From Ophiobolus disseminans (Eukaryota > Ascomycota > Dothideomycetes > Pleosporales > Phaeosphaeriaceae): a DNA stretch of 64,000 nt. Where the stretch lies: positions 402,476 to 466,475 of the forward strand of contig MU006224.1 in assembly GCA_010093685.1 (NCBI GenBank). The letters are read 5' to 3'. Shown here in pieces: positions 1 to 12,500 of the stretch (positions are counted from its first letter, which is position 1; every line of letters starts with the position of its first letter). A program made the translations under genes and the position numbers. The notes beneath the pieces were generated by a model, which had not been told where the DNA came from, searched no databases, and worked only from the letters and a program-made list of their open reading frames with translations.

Positions 1-654
1 AGTACCTGAGAGTGACCGCGACAGAGGTAAATGAGGCTACCTAGGCATGTTAAGGATGTGATGCGCGAGATGGCCTCAAAGTCATGCAAGAGCTCAAGGG
101 CCGAGCGAACAGTGACTTCGCGTCACCTCAAGCTCCGAGATTGAATTTCCTTGAAAGCGATGTGGGCGAGATAAGAGCTGCAACGAGTTGTTGCTACCTA
201 CCAAGGTTGACTTCGAAGAGGTTAGCAGAAGGCCCGTGCCCATTAGCACCAGCATCTCGAAGACAACGCATCATATCTTCTCCTCTCTTTCAATCTATTG
301 GCATATGCTCGCACAACTTATAAAGTCATATCCGTTTCTAAGCACTTCAGAATAATCCTTCTCGTAGGACCCAAATAAAAGGCGCCGATGTGGTGTTGTG
401 CAAGACGATGGAGAATGGTTGCTTCCAAGGTCGTTGTCGATCTTCTCGGGCTTAAACGTCTCTTGGCTAGATTCGATGCTACGAAACCCCTTGCGATGGC
501 GACTTCAGTGCGGCACAGCAGCTTATGATGATGGGGCGCCTTGAACTGAATCGACTGCAACGCAGTAGCCCCATCCTCTCACACACTCGAGAATTGCCCA
601 CGGTAGCAGGTCACCTGCGCACCCGGACACTTACCATCCGCCATCTCCATAAGT
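1..654. other. No gene seen at left edge
   Basis: Only short unconvincing open frames on either strand. It holds the upstream region of the P450 relic that starts at 655. No repeat or RNA gene was recognised. Confidence 0.5.
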
Positions 655-2358
655 ATGGCCGATTTGTTGTTCGATGAGTACCTGCGCCTTTTCAGCTGTA
701 TAGTTCTTACCTCAAGCACGATATGGGGAAGCTGGTGGTTGTGGAGGTTCATTTTCTCACCAGCATTAAACCCGAGTCGCCCACGACAGTATCCATACTT
801 GGTTCCTCGTACGATCCGTGTTCTTGGAGCAAATGTGAGTCGCACTTACTAACAATCGTAGTCTTCGGTCATGTTAAAGGCATGTTGATGAATGCCAGCG
901 ATGTATTCACAAGAGGAAGGTAAGTTTGCAACGAAGGTCGTTTTAAGAGAAAGCGGGCTGACAGAAGACATGCAGGCAATACTTTGGCAACAGTCGCGAG
1001 CCATTTACGTTGACGATTATGGGCGAAGAGCTCTATATCATCACATCTCCGGAAGATGTCCTTGCCGTTTACAGAGAAACCACCGCTCTAGAATTCGATC
1101 CTATAGTTCAAGAGATCTTGGGCGACTTCGGTGTGAGGAAAGAAACCTCGAATAAAATGTTTGACCGCAGCTACGGCGACAAACACTGGATGGATCTTTC
1201 GCATACGAACTTCAAATTGCAAATGCACCCTGGAGAGAAACTTGAAGTGCTCCAATCTACTTTTCTGGGAAACATCGATCACGCTCTGAAATGGGAGAAC
1301 ATGTCCGGTCCGATGATACAGTCCACTTCCGAAGACAACAACGAACTCAGTATCTCACTATGGGAATGGTGCGGTCACGTGCTCGTCGACTCAGCCACAA
1401 GAGCATTCTTTGGCGGCGCTATCTACAGGATTTCACCTGACCTTCTCAAGGATTTCTTCGTGTTCGATGAGCAGAGCTGGAAGCTTCCATATAAGTATCC
1501 CTACTGGGCTGCCCGCGACATGTATGACTCCAAGGCGAAGGGAGAAGCTGCTTTTGCGAAATATTTAGCATTACCTAAGGAGCAGAAGGGGGGACGCTTC
1601 CTGGATCGTGAAGGAGCTTGAGCGTGGTATGGAAGATCTCGGTATTGAAGAGGAGGGCCAGAAATCTCCTTTGATGTTCCTGCTTTATCGCCTGTAAGAT
1701 CATCTGATGCTGGACCACTTAGGGCTACGAGGCGTAAATTGACTTTCGCAGCGTGAATACCAATGCATACAGGCTATGCTTCTGGTGCCTTGCACACCTT
1801 CTCTTCGACCAAAAACTTTTGGACTCAATCAAAGAGGAAACCAAGGGAGCTATCCAACCCGATGGCACCCTGAGCATGCCTTTCCTACTCGAACACTGCC
1901 ATTTCCTCTCCTCCTTCTACGAAGAAATCCTCCGAATCTCAAACGACCCCATCGGCACACGAATCGTCAAGCAGCCCGTAACCATTGGGAACAGGACCCT
2001 CTTGCCTGGCCACAGAGTCCTCATGCCGTACAAGCAGATGCACTTCGATCCTGTAGTCTTCGGTAGCAACGCGGCTGATTTCGATTCCAGGAGGTTCTTG
2101 GACAATAAAAATCTGGTACGCAGCACGAGTTATCGTCCTTTTGGCGGTGCAGCAACACATTGTCCTGGGCGCTTCTTGGCTCGTCGCGAGGTTTATATGT
2201 TTGTGGTGCTTGTTATACATCGCTTCGATGTCGAGCTGGATACGAAGGGAGGGGAGGCTAAGTTTCCGCGGTTGGATGAGACGGTTCCTTCGGGAGGTGT
2301 TCTTACTCCGATAGAGGGCGATGGAGTTGTCATCAAGCTAATACGCTCGAAAATTTGA
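655..2358 (+). pseudogene. Cytochrome P450 with two reading-frame breaks
   Basis: Haem-thiolate monooxygenase, most like the fungal CYP7/CYP8-like class; substrate unknown. The first exon (655-834) encodes an N-terminal membrane helix followed by a Pro-rich hinge. Later exons give the ExxR motif (EILR, near 1926) and the haem loop PFGGAATHCPG (about 2130-2168) with its cysteine ligand. Introns read as 835-861, 920-975 and 1694-1751. Two breaks are visible. Exon 1 ends in phase 0 while exon 2 (from 862) needs phase 1. At the six-G run 1588-1593 the frame runs into a stop at 1619-1621, whereas dropping one G continues into DASWIVKELERG and the rest of the protein. Either the gene is decaying or the assembly has indels; the haem domain itself is intact. 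Confidence 0.75.
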
Positions 2359-2923
2359 ACTCTAAATGTTTTGGGGAACGGCAGTCAGTTATAATCGATT
2401 GCCGAAGCTCTGGAACCGCTACCCTCAACTGTACCGACACTGTGAACAAGGCGTAGGGCTAATTACGCCTGCTCTGAAAATACTTATTGAAACCTTCTAT
2501 ACTAGTCATGTAGCTTAGCTTACTGCTTCTACATCTACAAACAAAAAATTAATCGATTGCCATGAGCGGGTAAAGAGACCTGGTCGACAGGCCAACTAAG
2601 ATGCAAATGATGATAAGCGCCATGAGCTATTGTCGACTCTTCTTCTCAGTCTGATCATACGCAGTCAAGAGCTATGCTCGTCACCTCTCAACAATCGACT
2701 TCGGACAATCCATACCGCGCCACAATCATCGCCGCTTGACAGTCCGCAATGATAACCCACCAAACACATAACCATGCCTAGTTTGTCTACTCCAAAAGCC
2801 TTTCACAAGCACAAGTTCTGCAAGCACCGATACCGCCTATAACAATACCTTGGCCCTCCCTCTACGCTCATCAGTTCGAACCCATCCTCACCCATCAAAT
2901 TGAACGTATCCTCGCCCCTCAAC
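2359..2923. other. Intergenic, no gene seen
   Basis: The 3' flank of the P450 and the 5' flank of the small gene at 2924. The stretch 2690-2920 is C/A-rich on the + strand, as is usual for fungal 5' leaders. Nothing else was recognised. Confidence 0.5.
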
Positions 2924-3373
2924 ATGGAAACCATTCACAAACGCCAAATCATCTGTACGCACCCTCACTCCTCATACTCGCCTCACTAACCCCCACAGCC
3001 AATGCCAAGTTTCTCATCGGCACAAAACACGCCTACGACGTCATCCTTTCGCGCAAAACAATACCAAGATCCGAAAACTACATACACAGCGCTTGGTTTG
3101 TCACGTACGACAAAACGCAAAATTCTGTTGGTTGTCTGTTTCGGAAAAAATGCGACGAGGGACGCAGCGCGGAGGGAGCGTTGTACTTGCTGAGCTGCGA
3201 ATTGATGGACCTTGTGAATGCGTGTGCAGGTGAGTTTCTTGGAAGATGGAGGGGGATGGGTTTGCTGACAGTGTTTGATGGCAGGTGGGAAGGAGGCAGG
3301 GTGGATTTTCAATGGTGCGCCGCTGGCGGAGGGGAATGCGGCGTTGAGTGCGGAGAAGAAGGAGGAGGACTGA
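2924..3373 (+). CDS. Small conserved protein, copy A of a two-member family
   Basis: Predicted 116-aa protein from three exons: 2924-2954, 2999-3229 and 3285-3373. Both introns are phase 1 with GT-AG ends. I do not recognise the family. After intron 1 the protein reads SNAKFLIGTKHAYDVIL, then a polar middle, a hydrophobic segment ending LVNACAGG, and an acidic/Lys tail ending EEKKEED-like. No signal peptide or membrane helix is apparent. The gene at 15404-15822 encodes a related protein (ANAKFLYGTRSTYDVLL) with introns at the same two alignment positions and phases, which supports both models. It lies next to GUP1, tail to tail. Function unknown. Confidence 0.75.
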
Positions 3374-3600
3374 GGGGATGTGATGTTGGAGTATTGTGAT
3401 GATCGGGTTTGTGTGCGGTCTTGGGGTGGAAAGTCACACTTTTGTGTTCAAGTGGGTGTACAAGGACGCACCAGCTTCTGTTCAATCGACAAAGTACGGA
3501 GTTGATATTTCTTGCTTGTAACCACGCGTGTAGTCCAAAGGTATCCTACCTCGACGAACTCAACTATACATAGTAGCACATCGTAACACGTACGAACAAC

Positions 3601-5653
3601 TCAACACTTCATCCGAATCCCCCTCCTCTTCTCCGCCTCCCTCCACTCAAACATAAACTGCGCCCCAGTAAACAGCGCAAAACACGCCGTCCAGAAGAAC
3701 AACTGCCCCTCCCACGTCCCCAGTATACTCTTTATCAAATCGCCAAGCCCCTCCAGCCCCAGCGCAAAACCCACAAGGTTCGCCATCATGAGCATCAATA
3801 TTTCTCCTACAGCGCCCACGCCGCACAGCCAGCGATACGCATCCGGCCGATCGCGCCACTTCTTCGCCGGAAATGCCCAGGACGCAAGAATCTCGGGCAA
3901 AACGAACAGCGTAACGAGCCAGCCCCACATCAACAGCCTAAGCTGTATATCATGCCAGATGGCAATGAACGTGAAAACGAGAAGATAGTTCGCAACGGCC
4001 CGCACCTTGCCCGTCGCGCTACCCCCCAGCGGAATGTATAGGTACCTCAAGCTCCATTTATTGAAACTACGATGCCACCCGCGCCAAAAATGCATGACGC
4101 TGTAATTATCGCTCATACAGCGGACCATATTCTCCGGTGCGTCGATGCCATCAACGAGCGCCCAGAGGCGGAAGAAGCGCCACGGGATCAAGAGCTTGAG
4201 CCAGATGTGCTTGAGGTTGAAGAAGCCCATCATGCTGAGTTGGGCGGGCGTAAACTGCGACCAAGCGGGTTTGGCGTGGAAAATAGCGACCATGTAGCAG
4301 TAGTGGATCATTATCTCCATTGTGAGGAGCACGACGATGAAGCGGAGTGCGTACATGAGCGTGCGCTTACGGGTGATTGAGTGTGCGCGGTGGCGCTGTT
4401 GGGAGATCCAGTCGTTGAAAGTTAGGATGGGGCCGGCGAGGTAGAGCGGCGAGTACATTGTGTAGGCGAAGTAGTTGCGGAAGGAGAAGTCGGAGGGTTT
4501 GGCGGGGATGGTGACGCGGTCGCGCTCGGAGAGGTTGGAGGGGTCGAGTTGTTTCTTCTTGGGTGGTTATTAGCTTGAAATGTGGCTTGGGTAAGGAGGG
4601 ATGTACTTCTAGGGGGCTACCTGTGCGGGAGGGTATGCTCCAGTAGTAGTCGAGGTTGAAGCTGATGAGGCGGAGGATGGTAAATTTGAAGAGGACTTCC
4701 CAGCGGGACATTAGGCCGCCGTATGAGTCGAGGGTGTGGCCAAAATTGGTATTTATGACCCGACCTTTTTCGGAGACGACTGAGGCTGGGAGGAACATAG
4801 CGAAGAGAGTTCCATATGAGTATCCTGTAGTAAACTCGTTTGCGAAGAGCGTACCGACAGCAAATATCCAAGACGCAGCTGGGATATATTGTCGCGGTAG
4901 CTTCATGGCGATGTAGTAGTTGGCATATAGAATTGCCAATATCTTGAAGACCGAAAACCCGTGCAGAGCTGTAAGAAATATGCCAGCAAAGATAACATCA
5001 AAAGAGACTCGTTGAATTAGACGAGCATCTGCAGCAGCGGAAGCAGTCAAGCCCATGGTGAGGCCAGAACTACCTGCCGACGGTCGGACTTGGGTATATG
5101 TGTCAGCTCTCCAAAAGCTATCATAGGCTTTTCGAAGTAGCGGATGAAGGAGCATGATGACACATAGAGCGGGTATGTTTTGTCGGAATCCATGGTATTG
5201 AGAGTCCACATTGTCCTGACGCTGTTAACAATCGAGTAGAGATATTTCGTCTACAGAACATACCACTTTACGGCCTGGTATCCACCCATCTGATAGCAGA
5301 TGTGAGTACTGGGGGTATGTTGGATGTGATTCTATGCTAGTCAATATACAATCGTCGGAACTACCGTTCTTAAACGTACCCTTCGAGCAATCAAGGTTCA
5401 ACTTGAACATCATGAAGATGGATGCAGATATGGACACATAATACACATAGAATTCTGGCGTGTTCCATCTTGACGGCTGAACGTCAATGTCCAGCTCCCT
5501 ACTCTTGCCCTTTCCATTTTGTGTTGGTAGAGGTCCGACCGGGTCGAGTTCTGCGTCTCTCAGAGCCTCCTTCGGGGGTGCAGTCGCCGGTACAACGAAG
5601 CGAGTGTCGAGGGTGTCAAGGGAGTAGAGCTCGCGGAAGAACTGAAAAGCCAT
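3601..5653 (-). CDS. GUP1: GUP1-type membrane-bound O-acyltransferase
   Basis: Predicted 635-aa MBOAT protein. Exons on the minus strand: 5380-5653, 5264-5331, 4607-5215 and 3601-4557; all phases agree. Gup1 proteins reside in the ER and re-acylate lyso-GPI anchors with a long-chain fatty acid, a remodelling step that sends GPI proteins to ordered membrane domains; the yeast name came from a glycerol-uptake phenotype. Seen here: about ten hydrophobic segments, the MBOAT Asn/His region MHFWRGWHRSFNKW, the conserved PLGG loop and the catalytic-type histidine in FIAIWHD. Length fits the family. The start at 5653 lies 295 bp from the divergent ARP4 start, so the two probably share a promoter region. 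Assignment is firm. Confidence 0.93.
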
Positions 5654-5948
5654 GATGTTTCCTATGCTATCTCTTCATCTCTGGAACCCAGTGATCCTTG
5701 TATAAAGCGGGGTGGAAGTGTGGGTGGAGCCGAGGCGTGAGGAGCGGTTGCAGAATGAAGTCGAAGCTCAGGCGCGACTCACTTTACTTTTGGGGTTCGC
5801 GATGCGGCAGCTCCCCTTCAACACCAACGTCAGTACCCGCGCCGGCACAGCCAGCAACACTTTCACACCACCAGACGACGCGTCAATTGGACTACCAAAT
5901 ACTACCCCACATATTCCAGGAGTTTGCGCACTGCGATAATTGCGCGCA

Positions 5949-7405
5949 ATGAACATTCCCAACTCGTCGACCGCGCCAGCTGCAGGCGAGTATGCTGGGG
6001 GTACGTACAATTCCATAAACTCAATAGCGCAACTGTACTGATTCATTTCACAGATGAGGTATCCGCGATCGTCCTCGACCCTGGCTACTCGAGTACACGC
6101 GCCGGCTTCGCTGGCGAAGATGTCCCCAAATCCGTCTGCCCTTCCTTCTACGGCCAGAGAGACACCGACTCTGGCCTTCACTACGCTTTCGGAGAGAATG
6201 CGATACACAACCCGCAAGATCGCCTCGACATCAAAAACTATTGGGGCTCGGACGGCATAGTAGAAGACTGGGATGTTGCGACGAAGCTCTGGGAGTATGC
6301 TATCACAGACAGGCTCACAGGCGCAAAAGCCACCGATCCCACCAAGAACGGTCTCAATGACGGCAACACCAATGGCGACTCTATGGATGTAGACATTGAA
6401 GCACTAGAGAACAACGAAAAACCGCTCGAGGAGAGCCCGCTGCTCATCACAGAACCTGGCTGGAACAGCGCAAAGGCACGAGAAAAGTACATCGAGATTG
6501 CCATGGAGGATTGGGGCGCGCCAGCCTTCTTCCTTCAAAAGACCGGTGTCCTGGCAGCCTTTGCATCAGGCAAGGCCTCGGGAATTATAATCGACGTCGG
6601 TGCATCGCACACCTCAGTGACGCCCGTCCTCGACGGCATGGTCCTACGAAAAGGCGTCCAAAAGTCTCCCCTCGCAGGAAACTTCATCTCCAACCAGATC
6701 CGCCAGATCTTCAAGCAATCGAGCCCCGAAATCCCCCTCACACCCCACTACCTCGTCAAGTCCAAGACCCAGGTCGACGCCGGCTCACCCGCGCAAGCCG
6801 CCTACAAGACCTTTGCAAACCCACCCACCGACTCCTTCCGCTTCAACGAAGAAGAGCGCGTCCTCACCGAATTCAAAGAATCCGTCGTCGAAGTCTGGCC
6901 CGGCCCCGGCCGCTTCAGCAACGGCAACAACGAAGAAATCGCACGCAACACCCCCGGCCGCCCCTTCGAAATGCCCGACGGCTGGAACCAAGTTTTCTCG
7001 TCCGAGCGCTTCCGCGCCGCAGAAGGCCTCTTCGACGCCTCCGCCGCACTCACATCCGACACATCCCCGCGCCCCAAAGACGAACACACCATCCCGCGCC
7101 TCGTCCAGGCCGCGGTGCAACAAGTCGACGCCGACCAGCGCCCCATGCTGTTAGCCAACATTGTCGTCACGGGCGGCTCAACCCTCTTGTACAAGTTCAA
7201 TGAGCGCTTGAATTACGAAATCAACGCCATCTACCCTAGTACAAGGAACAAGCTCATCGCGCCTGGTAGTGTTGTGGAGCGCAAGTACGCGAGTTGGATT
7301 GGGGGGAGTATATTGGCTAGTCTGGGCAGCTTTCATCAGCTGTGGATTAGTAGGAAGGAGTATGAGGAGCACGGGGCGGGGATTGTGGAGAAGAGGTGTC
7401 GGTAG
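5949..7405 (+). CDS. ARP4: Actin-related protein Arp4
   Basis: Predicted 467-aa nuclear actin-related protein. Exon 1 is 5949-6000, with donor GTACGT, and exon 2 is 6054-7405. Arp4 is a shared subunit of NuA4 histone acetyltransferase and of the INO80 and SWR1 remodellers, where it binds nucleosomes as an Arp4-actin pair. The actin fold is visible: phosphate loop 1 (VLDPGYSSTRAGFAGE), loop 2 (IIDVGASHTS) and the adenosine motif VVTGGSTLLYKFNERL. An acidic insert at about residues 120-145 is typical of Arp4. The C-terminus WISRKEYEEHG matches the actin family. It is divergent to GUP1. Confidence 0.93.
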
Positions 7406-7989
7406 ATGGGGTGTGGGTAGGTGGGTGCGATGGGGGTGCTGTATGAATTGAGTACGGATGGCGTTATACTTAAAAGCTCTTTAAGAGGAGCGTAGTGATA
7501 GTTGAGCCTGGATAGTCTCGCGGGATATTCAGACTGCGAGTGGGATTCTGATAATGCTGTGGAAACCGTTGGGTCACGCTTCGAGAAAATGATCATGGGT
7601 GAACCTCATTTCACTTTTCCATTGGTGGTTCATGTACACATGTCAGTCTTCGAGGCGGTATCAAGTCAGCGAATGCTGTACTCTCGAACGTTACACTGCT
7701 TAGTGCCTCTGCAGGCCCTCCAGACTTTCACAACCCGCAACGCGTGTTAGTAGGGCCTAGATAGCTTTGCGAAGAAACACAACAGCACAGGAAATTCTGA
7801 TAATGGTGCGAGTACCTTCAGGACAGAGCTTCACAACAAGGGATAGATGGGAGAGCAATTGTAATCATAATCATGTTGGCATGCATTCATAAGGTATGGT
7901 TTCATCTGAACCTCGTCGGGACTGTAGTATATGCTTATGCCCGTAATGCCGCAAACTGCTGCCTGTCTACCCTCACAACCACTTTCCCC
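7406..7989. other. Convergent 3' region of ARP4 and PUP1
   Basis: Tail-to-tail spacer holding both 3' ends. No open frame with family resemblance and no obvious repeat was seen. Confidence 0.5.
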
Positions 7990-8869
7990 CTAAGTGTCCA
8001 CGTCCATCGTCTCCGCCGTGCCCGTGACGCTCTCGTCTTGGAGCTCGTGTACGGTGACGTACTTGCTGATCTCCTCCTTCGTGATGACTTTCTCATTAAG
8101 CACAGCGGTAGTGCCCTTGGGGAAGCGATAGTTGCGCTGTTTCGGTTGGCGCTTGTTGGGTGTGAGGTAATTCCTCAACAGTGTTGTCTTGTCCTCGGTG
8201 ATGACGGCGACGTCGACGTTGCTTCCTGAGCCAAGATCGTTCCAGATTCCCGCCTCAATCGCGTTCGCGCATAGTGCTACGGCTTCGTCCCGTGACAGGT
8301 CTGACTTCCACTGTGTCTCGAACACCGACATGGCGGCCAGCGAACCGGAGCCCATGGTGACGTACGGCAGCTTATCGGTGGAGCCGTGAGCGTGGACAGT
8401 GAAGAGATGTGGGCCTGTGGGATCGACGCCGGCAACGACAAGGTATGCGCCGATGTGGCCTTGGTGGCGGAAGAGGTGCTGCTTCAGCATGGTCATGCAG
8501 GTGACAACGCGGGGCTTGCGGCCGGTGGAGAGGGCGTGTAGTTCGAGGTTCGAGGAGATGATGGCGGTGGTGAACTCGGTGTCTGCGGCGGTACCCGCAC
8601 CAGCACACCAGATGTGAGGGGAGATGTAGTGGAGCTTCTCGCAGTTCTGGAAGGTGTCAGTGTTGGATATATTACAAAAGACATGGGTGACTGACCTTGT
8701 CTGCTACTATGGGGCCGCTGGTGGCTCGTGTGTCTGCCGCAATCACGACGCCGCCATTGAAGAGACAGCCCACAATGGTGGTTCCCGTGCTTGTCGCCTT
8801 TGGTAGCGGGACACCCTGGGCGTGGAGGGCAGCATTGCGGTTGTGGTTGGAGAAGTCGAAGCCGCCCAT
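7990..8869 (-). CDS. PUP1: 20S proteasome subunit beta-2 (Pup1)
   Basis: Predicted 276-aa Ntn-hydrolase with trypsin-like activity in the 20S core. Exons on the minus strand are 8696-8869 and 7990-8646, both phase 0. The propeptide is 29 residues. Autocleavage at the Gly29-Thr30 bond exposes the catalytic threonine (GTTIVG). Asp46 (AADTRAT) and Lys62 (NCEK) correspond to Asp17 and Lys33 of the mature enzyme. The loop MGSGSLAAMS carries the conserved Gly-Ser-Gly. The C-terminal extension after the core is typical of beta-2, which wraps around beta-3. The gene is divergent to NUP159 across about 700 bp. Confidence 0.95.
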
Positions 8870-9575
8870 GATGATGTGGTGACTGTGTGTGTCGTGTGTG
8901 TGTGAGGTTGGTGTATGGAAAGCGCGTATAGCTTCAGGATGGTGGTTTAGCTAGTGGGTCGGCGTGAGGCGGTCGCGAGGTTGCGTAGCTGTCGGTCGTG
9001 CCTGGAGCTTAGGCGGACTTGGCGGTGATCCCTGCAACTAGTCAGAGCTGCAGTATAAATTACGAAGGTGCGAAGCGTACTGGTGTCTCTGGTGAGTGGA
9101 AGAATTAATAGAAGACAAAGGTTAAGGACTGAGCATGTATGCTCATATATATACCTCCTGGCATATTCTCTTCACTTTGCTCTTTCTGGGACCCAGTTCG
9201 CATACCTACCACGGTTGGCGCTCGCGTGGAAGTTGCTCACGTGACCTGGGTTAGTCAGGATATTACTATGCACATCCAACGCTAAGTGCTAATCCCTGCA
9301 ACTTTGTTGAAGCTCCAACATAACAAAGGTAGTTGACGGTGAAATCAGACTCAAGCTCCGGTCGCGTGTTTGCTGCCCTGCCCACCAAGCGCGCCAGGCA
9401 GTCAGAACCTCCCGTCCTACTCATAAGAAGCATCGACCGCTTCCGACCGAGGCCCCCACCGCTCAACTCACGCTCATTCTCAATCTCCTTGCCTACTTAC
9501 GCGCGCCTCCGATGGTCTTGCCCGGACGTTGAATCGCAGCCACCTTGACGCGCCAGAATCTCCTCCACCTTCGCC
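8870..9575. promoter_or_regulatory. Divergent promoter region PUP1/NUP159
   Basis: About 700 bp between the two start codons. A GT-rich tract lies at 8882-8905, next to the PUP1 start. I found no clear PACE-like element by eye. A transcribed leader on each side is likely. Confidence 0.45.
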
Positions 9576-12500
9576 ATGTCTGCTTCCGAGCCCACCATCG
9601 CGTCAGGCGGTGACTTTGATGAAGCGCCCACCGAGGTATGCATCTGCGCCAAAAGCCTAAGACGGCCTCCACTGACTTGAACAGCAACTAGCCTTTCGCG
9701 CATTAGGTCAGGGCTCAGAGGGCCCCAAGAAGCTCAGGATCCTCAAGCCATGGCCCGCCGATCGCATCCCACCCGCGTCAGCAACGCTCCTGTCCATAGC
9801 CTCCAAGCCGGGCCTCCTCGCCGCCGCCGGTCCAGACGCGCTCATACTCACAACCACTGAGAAGGTGCGCAAGGCTTTCAGCCAGGAAGCGGGCCAGTGG
9901 GATGTCATTTCAGACTTCACCCCAGACGTTTCCATCCCGTTAAACAGCCCGCCTCTGCGCCATGTTGTTTTTTCCACAGACGGAGACTTTCTCGTCATTT
10001 CGGCCGAAGGCAATGGCGGACTAGCCGTCTTCGCTGTCCAGAGCCTCCTGCAGGGAAATCAGCAGCCAGAGAAGCAGGTCAAGACAGATAGTGTGGCTGT
10101 CCGGTTGCTGCAGCCCAACCCTGCGCCCGATTTCGCGAGCTACATGGCCGTTGTTCTCGATACTGGCAAGCTCTGGCTGGTCGATGTCGCCACGGCGGGA
10201 ACAAACACACTGAAAGAGGAAGGCGTCTCATATGCCGCATGGAGCAGCAGAGGCAAGGCCGTGGCAGCCGGCTTGCAAGATGGCACCACTGCCATTTACA
10301 TGACTGATGGGACCCTGAAGGGCACCGTTCCCCGGCCCCCAGGCGTGGACGAGAACTACGAAGTGACAGGCATCGTCTGGCTCAAGAACACCGAACTGCT
10401 CATTGTTCACAGCCCAAAGCCGTCGGCAAATATAGACCCCCCCGAAAACAAGTACCACCTAGTCGAATGCAGCAAAGGTTGGGATGCATTTGAGTTCCAC
10501 TTGTGTCCCTTCGACCCGCTACTTGTACCAATAGAGGCTCTGCCACGAGCGCAACCCGCACGTCTATTTGCCTCGCGGCTACAGAATTGGGAGCCCGACC
10601 TCAACGATCTACTCATCATGACCAACTCACACACGGATACTATAACCCTGGTCACCAATTCAAGCACGTCACTGTCACCCATGCAGAGCGCATTTGAGTA
10701 CAACAAGTGGGCTATGACTCCCCCAGAAGACGCCGGAAAGGCAGCTATTCCACGGCTTGTCTACGGAGAGGAAGGTGACAGCGCTCTCGTGGGTGAGGCT
10801 CTGGATCTCTCAGCCACGGAGAAGATTCTCCGGCCCATCTCCTCGCTCGAGGAGATCAACGAGGCGCCACACCCACTTCCGGCATATATGGTGCTCACAC
10901 ACCAGGGCGTACTTGCAGCCTGGTGGGTCGTCTGGAACAAGTCTGTTGAGGCGGGAACTCGCTATTCTGGCATGATTGCTGGGGGCAAACAACAACAAGC
11001 AACCCTAGCACCTGCCAAAGCGATAGCTCCACCTTCCCCAGCACCCTCACAACCGGCCTCTATGTTTGGCCAGCCTTCGACCCCCGGTTCGTCCTTGGCT
11101 GGTACAGCGGGTGGATTTGCGAGGCCTGCCGCCACTTTTGGAGCCCCTTCAGTACCCTCATTCGGTGCACCTGGGCTTGGTTCAACACCGCCTTTCCTGC
11201 CAAAGACATCCCAGCCCTTTGCGTCGACTACTCCCGCCCAGAGTAAGCCCGCCGCCCCGGCGTTTGGTTCTCCTTCAGCAGTCGGGGGCCCTAAAGCGCC
11301 AGGCTTTGGTGCTGTAGGAGGTATGGGCAGCAAACAATCACTATGGGGTGCGCCTCCACAATCTGCTTCTACTACACAACCACCAGCAAACCCGTTTTCA
11401 GCTCAGTCAAGCTTTGGTGGACAGTCTAGCTTTGCTTCAGTTGGGCAAAACCAATCAAAATCTCCGTTCTCGGGGCTGAAGACGGAGCCCAGTGGTTCCA
11501 CTGTCACGTTCGGCTCTGACACTGGGTTTTCTCTTACTTCTTGGCCCGGCACACCTGCACAGCAAGGGGGCTCCATATTCGGGCAGAACAAGAGCTCGTT
11601 CAATACTTCGTCCTTTGAGTCTAGGACATCCGACATGACTGATGCGGAGGATCGCAAGAGGAATGATGCCACGCCCACTCCCCAAGCACCACCGCAGCCC
11701 GCCAAAGGTCTGTTCGGCCTTGCTGAGGGATTCAAACTGAACACTGGCTTTCAAGGCGACGGAAGTGCCAAGGATGACCTGCCAAAGCCTCCTGCTCCAT
11801 CCACAGGCTCCCTCTTTGGCGGAGATTTTGCATCTGCACTAGGTGGGAATAGCCTGAAGCCTCCAGCCACTCCTGCGAAGGTCGGCAAGAACGCTCATCA
11901 AGACCTTTCTACAACACCAGCCTCACCACCCAGGCAACAGACGTCTTTCTTTCCAACCGCTACGCCGGCGAAAGAGAGCGCAACACCAAGAGCGCCACCG
12001 CCAGCTGCAACAACTCCAGCAGATGACGCACCTCTACCACCAGATTTTCTCACGACCAAGCCGCCACCTGTTGAAGACGATCTTCCTCCTCTCGCTGGCA
12101 GTCCTGGCGTAAAGGTAGAAGCGCCGAGCTCCTCAGTAGAGGCATCACCTATCGATAGAGATGATGACGACGAAGGAAGCAGTTTCTCCGTAGAGGACGA
12201 GGAGAGCGGAGATGAAGGCCGGGAACCGGAGGAGCCATCCCCGTCAGATGCTACGCGTAGGCCGCAATCGAAGGCTGGCGGCTGGGGTTTCCAAGACAGT
12301 GTAAATCAATCACCACGTGTCTTTCCACCAGCACCTACACCCCCAGCTGCTAAGTCAGGAGCTACCTCAACATCGGGTCGCAGCGCGTCACCTGCCCAAC
12401 CACTATTTGGGCAGCCACCTAAAGCACCGACTTCGTCGCTCTTCGGACAACAGTCAAACAAACCACCGCTTTTCCAAGGTCCCGGCGGCAACAAAGTAGA

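Noticed and set aside
2865..2885. GTTCGAACCC, tRNA B-box-like
   Set aside because: No A box or cloverleaf upstream; the gene for the small protein begins 50 bases later.
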